Shown here: positions 34,062 through 34,291 of the stretch, piece after piece
Layout of the letters: each line of letters opens with the position of its first letter
Numbering within the stretch: the first letter of the stretch is position 1
Origin: Megasphaera elsdenii
GTDB taxonomy: Bacteria; Bacillota; Negativicutes; Veillonellales; Megasphaeraceae
Reading direction: 5' to 3'
DNA length: 34,291 nt
Assembly (NCBI RefSeq): GCF_020539865.1
Contig: NZ_JAJBQV010000022.1
Location: 1-34,291, forward strand
Notes under the pieces: generated by a model
The model's input: only the letters and a program-made list of their open reading frames with translations
What the model was told of the DNA's origin: nothing
The model's database searches: none
Translations under genes and position numbers: made by a program

Positions 34062-34196
34062 AATTTTTTCATATTCAGGATGCTTTTCTACAACTGGTTC
34101 CAGAGATGTAAATACTTCTTCTACAGTTTGGACAAATTCTGGTTCATGAGCATACTTTTCCCGTACCCGTGCGAGAACAGATGCTACAGAGGGCAT
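34056..34196 (-). pseudogene. gdhA: 5' fragment of a glutamate dehydrogenase gene (gdhA)
   Basis: Minus-strand reading from ATG 34196 gives 46 codons ending at TAG (34058-34056). The stretch REKYAHEPEFVQTVEEVF followed by LEPVVEKHPEYEK is the N-terminal helix region of NADP-type hexameric glutamate dehydrogenases. Homology stops at about 34063, where ISLre2 sequence begins. The upstream side (above 34197) is transposase, so promoter and ribosome site are gone. A scar of a rearrangement, not a gene. Confidence 0.7.
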
Positions 34197-34197
34197 G

Positions 34198-34291
34198 GAC
34201 TATTATCCTTTGAAGCTGTACAAGCTGCGTTGGGCCATCGAAACCAACTACTATGAGCAGAAGACCTTCTGGTCGCTGAATGCCTACCGGA
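34198..34291 (+). pseudogene. C-terminal part of a DDE transposase, running off the window
   Basis: In frame from 34198: DYYPLKLYKLRW, then AIETNYYEQKTFWSLNAYR. The RWxIExxYxxxK pattern holds the catalytic Glu of IS4-like DDE transposases. The N-terminal part is absent: it begins where the gdhA fragment ends. IS family not certain. It continues beyond 34291. Confidence 0.55.

Overview
The window is a chromosomal segment of a Megasphaera-type bacterium (Negativicutes, strictly anaerobic, diderm Firmicutes), very probably M. elsdenii or a close relative. The best single clue is the 137-residue flavodoxin at 29044-29457, which matches my memory of the M. elsdenii flavodoxin at almost every position. 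T-box leaders, sigma-A type promoters with 16-18 bp spacers, strong Shine-Dalgarno sites, a tRNA-Sec gene, a RseC-type protein and a 4-hydroxybutyrate dehydrogenase fit the same picture. No database search was run; all family calls are by eye.

Layout. 1-265: start of an IS200/IS605-type TnpB gene running off the left edge, with a structured end-like element. 308-1617: a BASS-family transporter behind a T-box leader whose specifier reads as Val (GUC). 1677-3101: uracil-DNA-glycosylase-like protein with a structured 5' leader, then a DUF554 membrane protein. 3365-9888: the branched-chain amino acid operon ilvC-ilvB-ilvN-ilvD, with a second BASS transporter at its end, behind a T-box that reads as Ile (AUC). 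9947-12258: a DUF815 AAA ATPase and folP with an attenuator-like leader. 12304-13190: a LigB/YgiD-type dioxygenase. 13340-21395: a tight minus-strand run made of a MocR-type regulator, a YhaO/YhaN (Mre11/Rad50-like) pair and a BsuBI/PstI-type restriction-modification pair. 21524-22801: a hexokinase of the eukaryotic type. 22908-26618: thiS-thiG-thiH, a TenI-like protein and an isochorismatase-fold hydrolase. 26823-28317: a three-gene operon (thioesterase, LUD-domain protein, RseC-like). 28388-29457: DUF3793 plus flavodoxin behind Fur-box-like sites. 29702-31873: a glucose-type PTS EIICBA. 32059-33171: 4-hydroxybutyrate dehydrogenase. 33237-33610: selC and a 56-residue TatA. 33811-34291: a junkyard of three truncated genes (ISLre2-type transposase, gdhA 5' end, another DDE transposase).

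How it works together. Branched-chain amino acid synthesis is controlled by charged tRNA through the Ile T-box. One BASS transporter has its own Val T-box and the other sits behind ilvD, which suggests that both move compounds linked to the valine/isoleucine keto-acid pool. Thiamine thiazole synthesis (thiSGH, tenI), glucose uptake and phosphorylation (PTS plus hexokinase), and iron-sparing electron transfer (flavodoxin under putative Fur control) make up most of the rest.

The most unusual signals are regulatory or structural: the Val T-box on a transporter, the leader that can hide the ribosome site of the UDG-like gene, the perfect palindrome filling the promoter spacer of the DUF815 gene, intrinsic terminators placed just after the promoters of thiS and folP, and the restriction-modification pair translationally coupled to YhaON.
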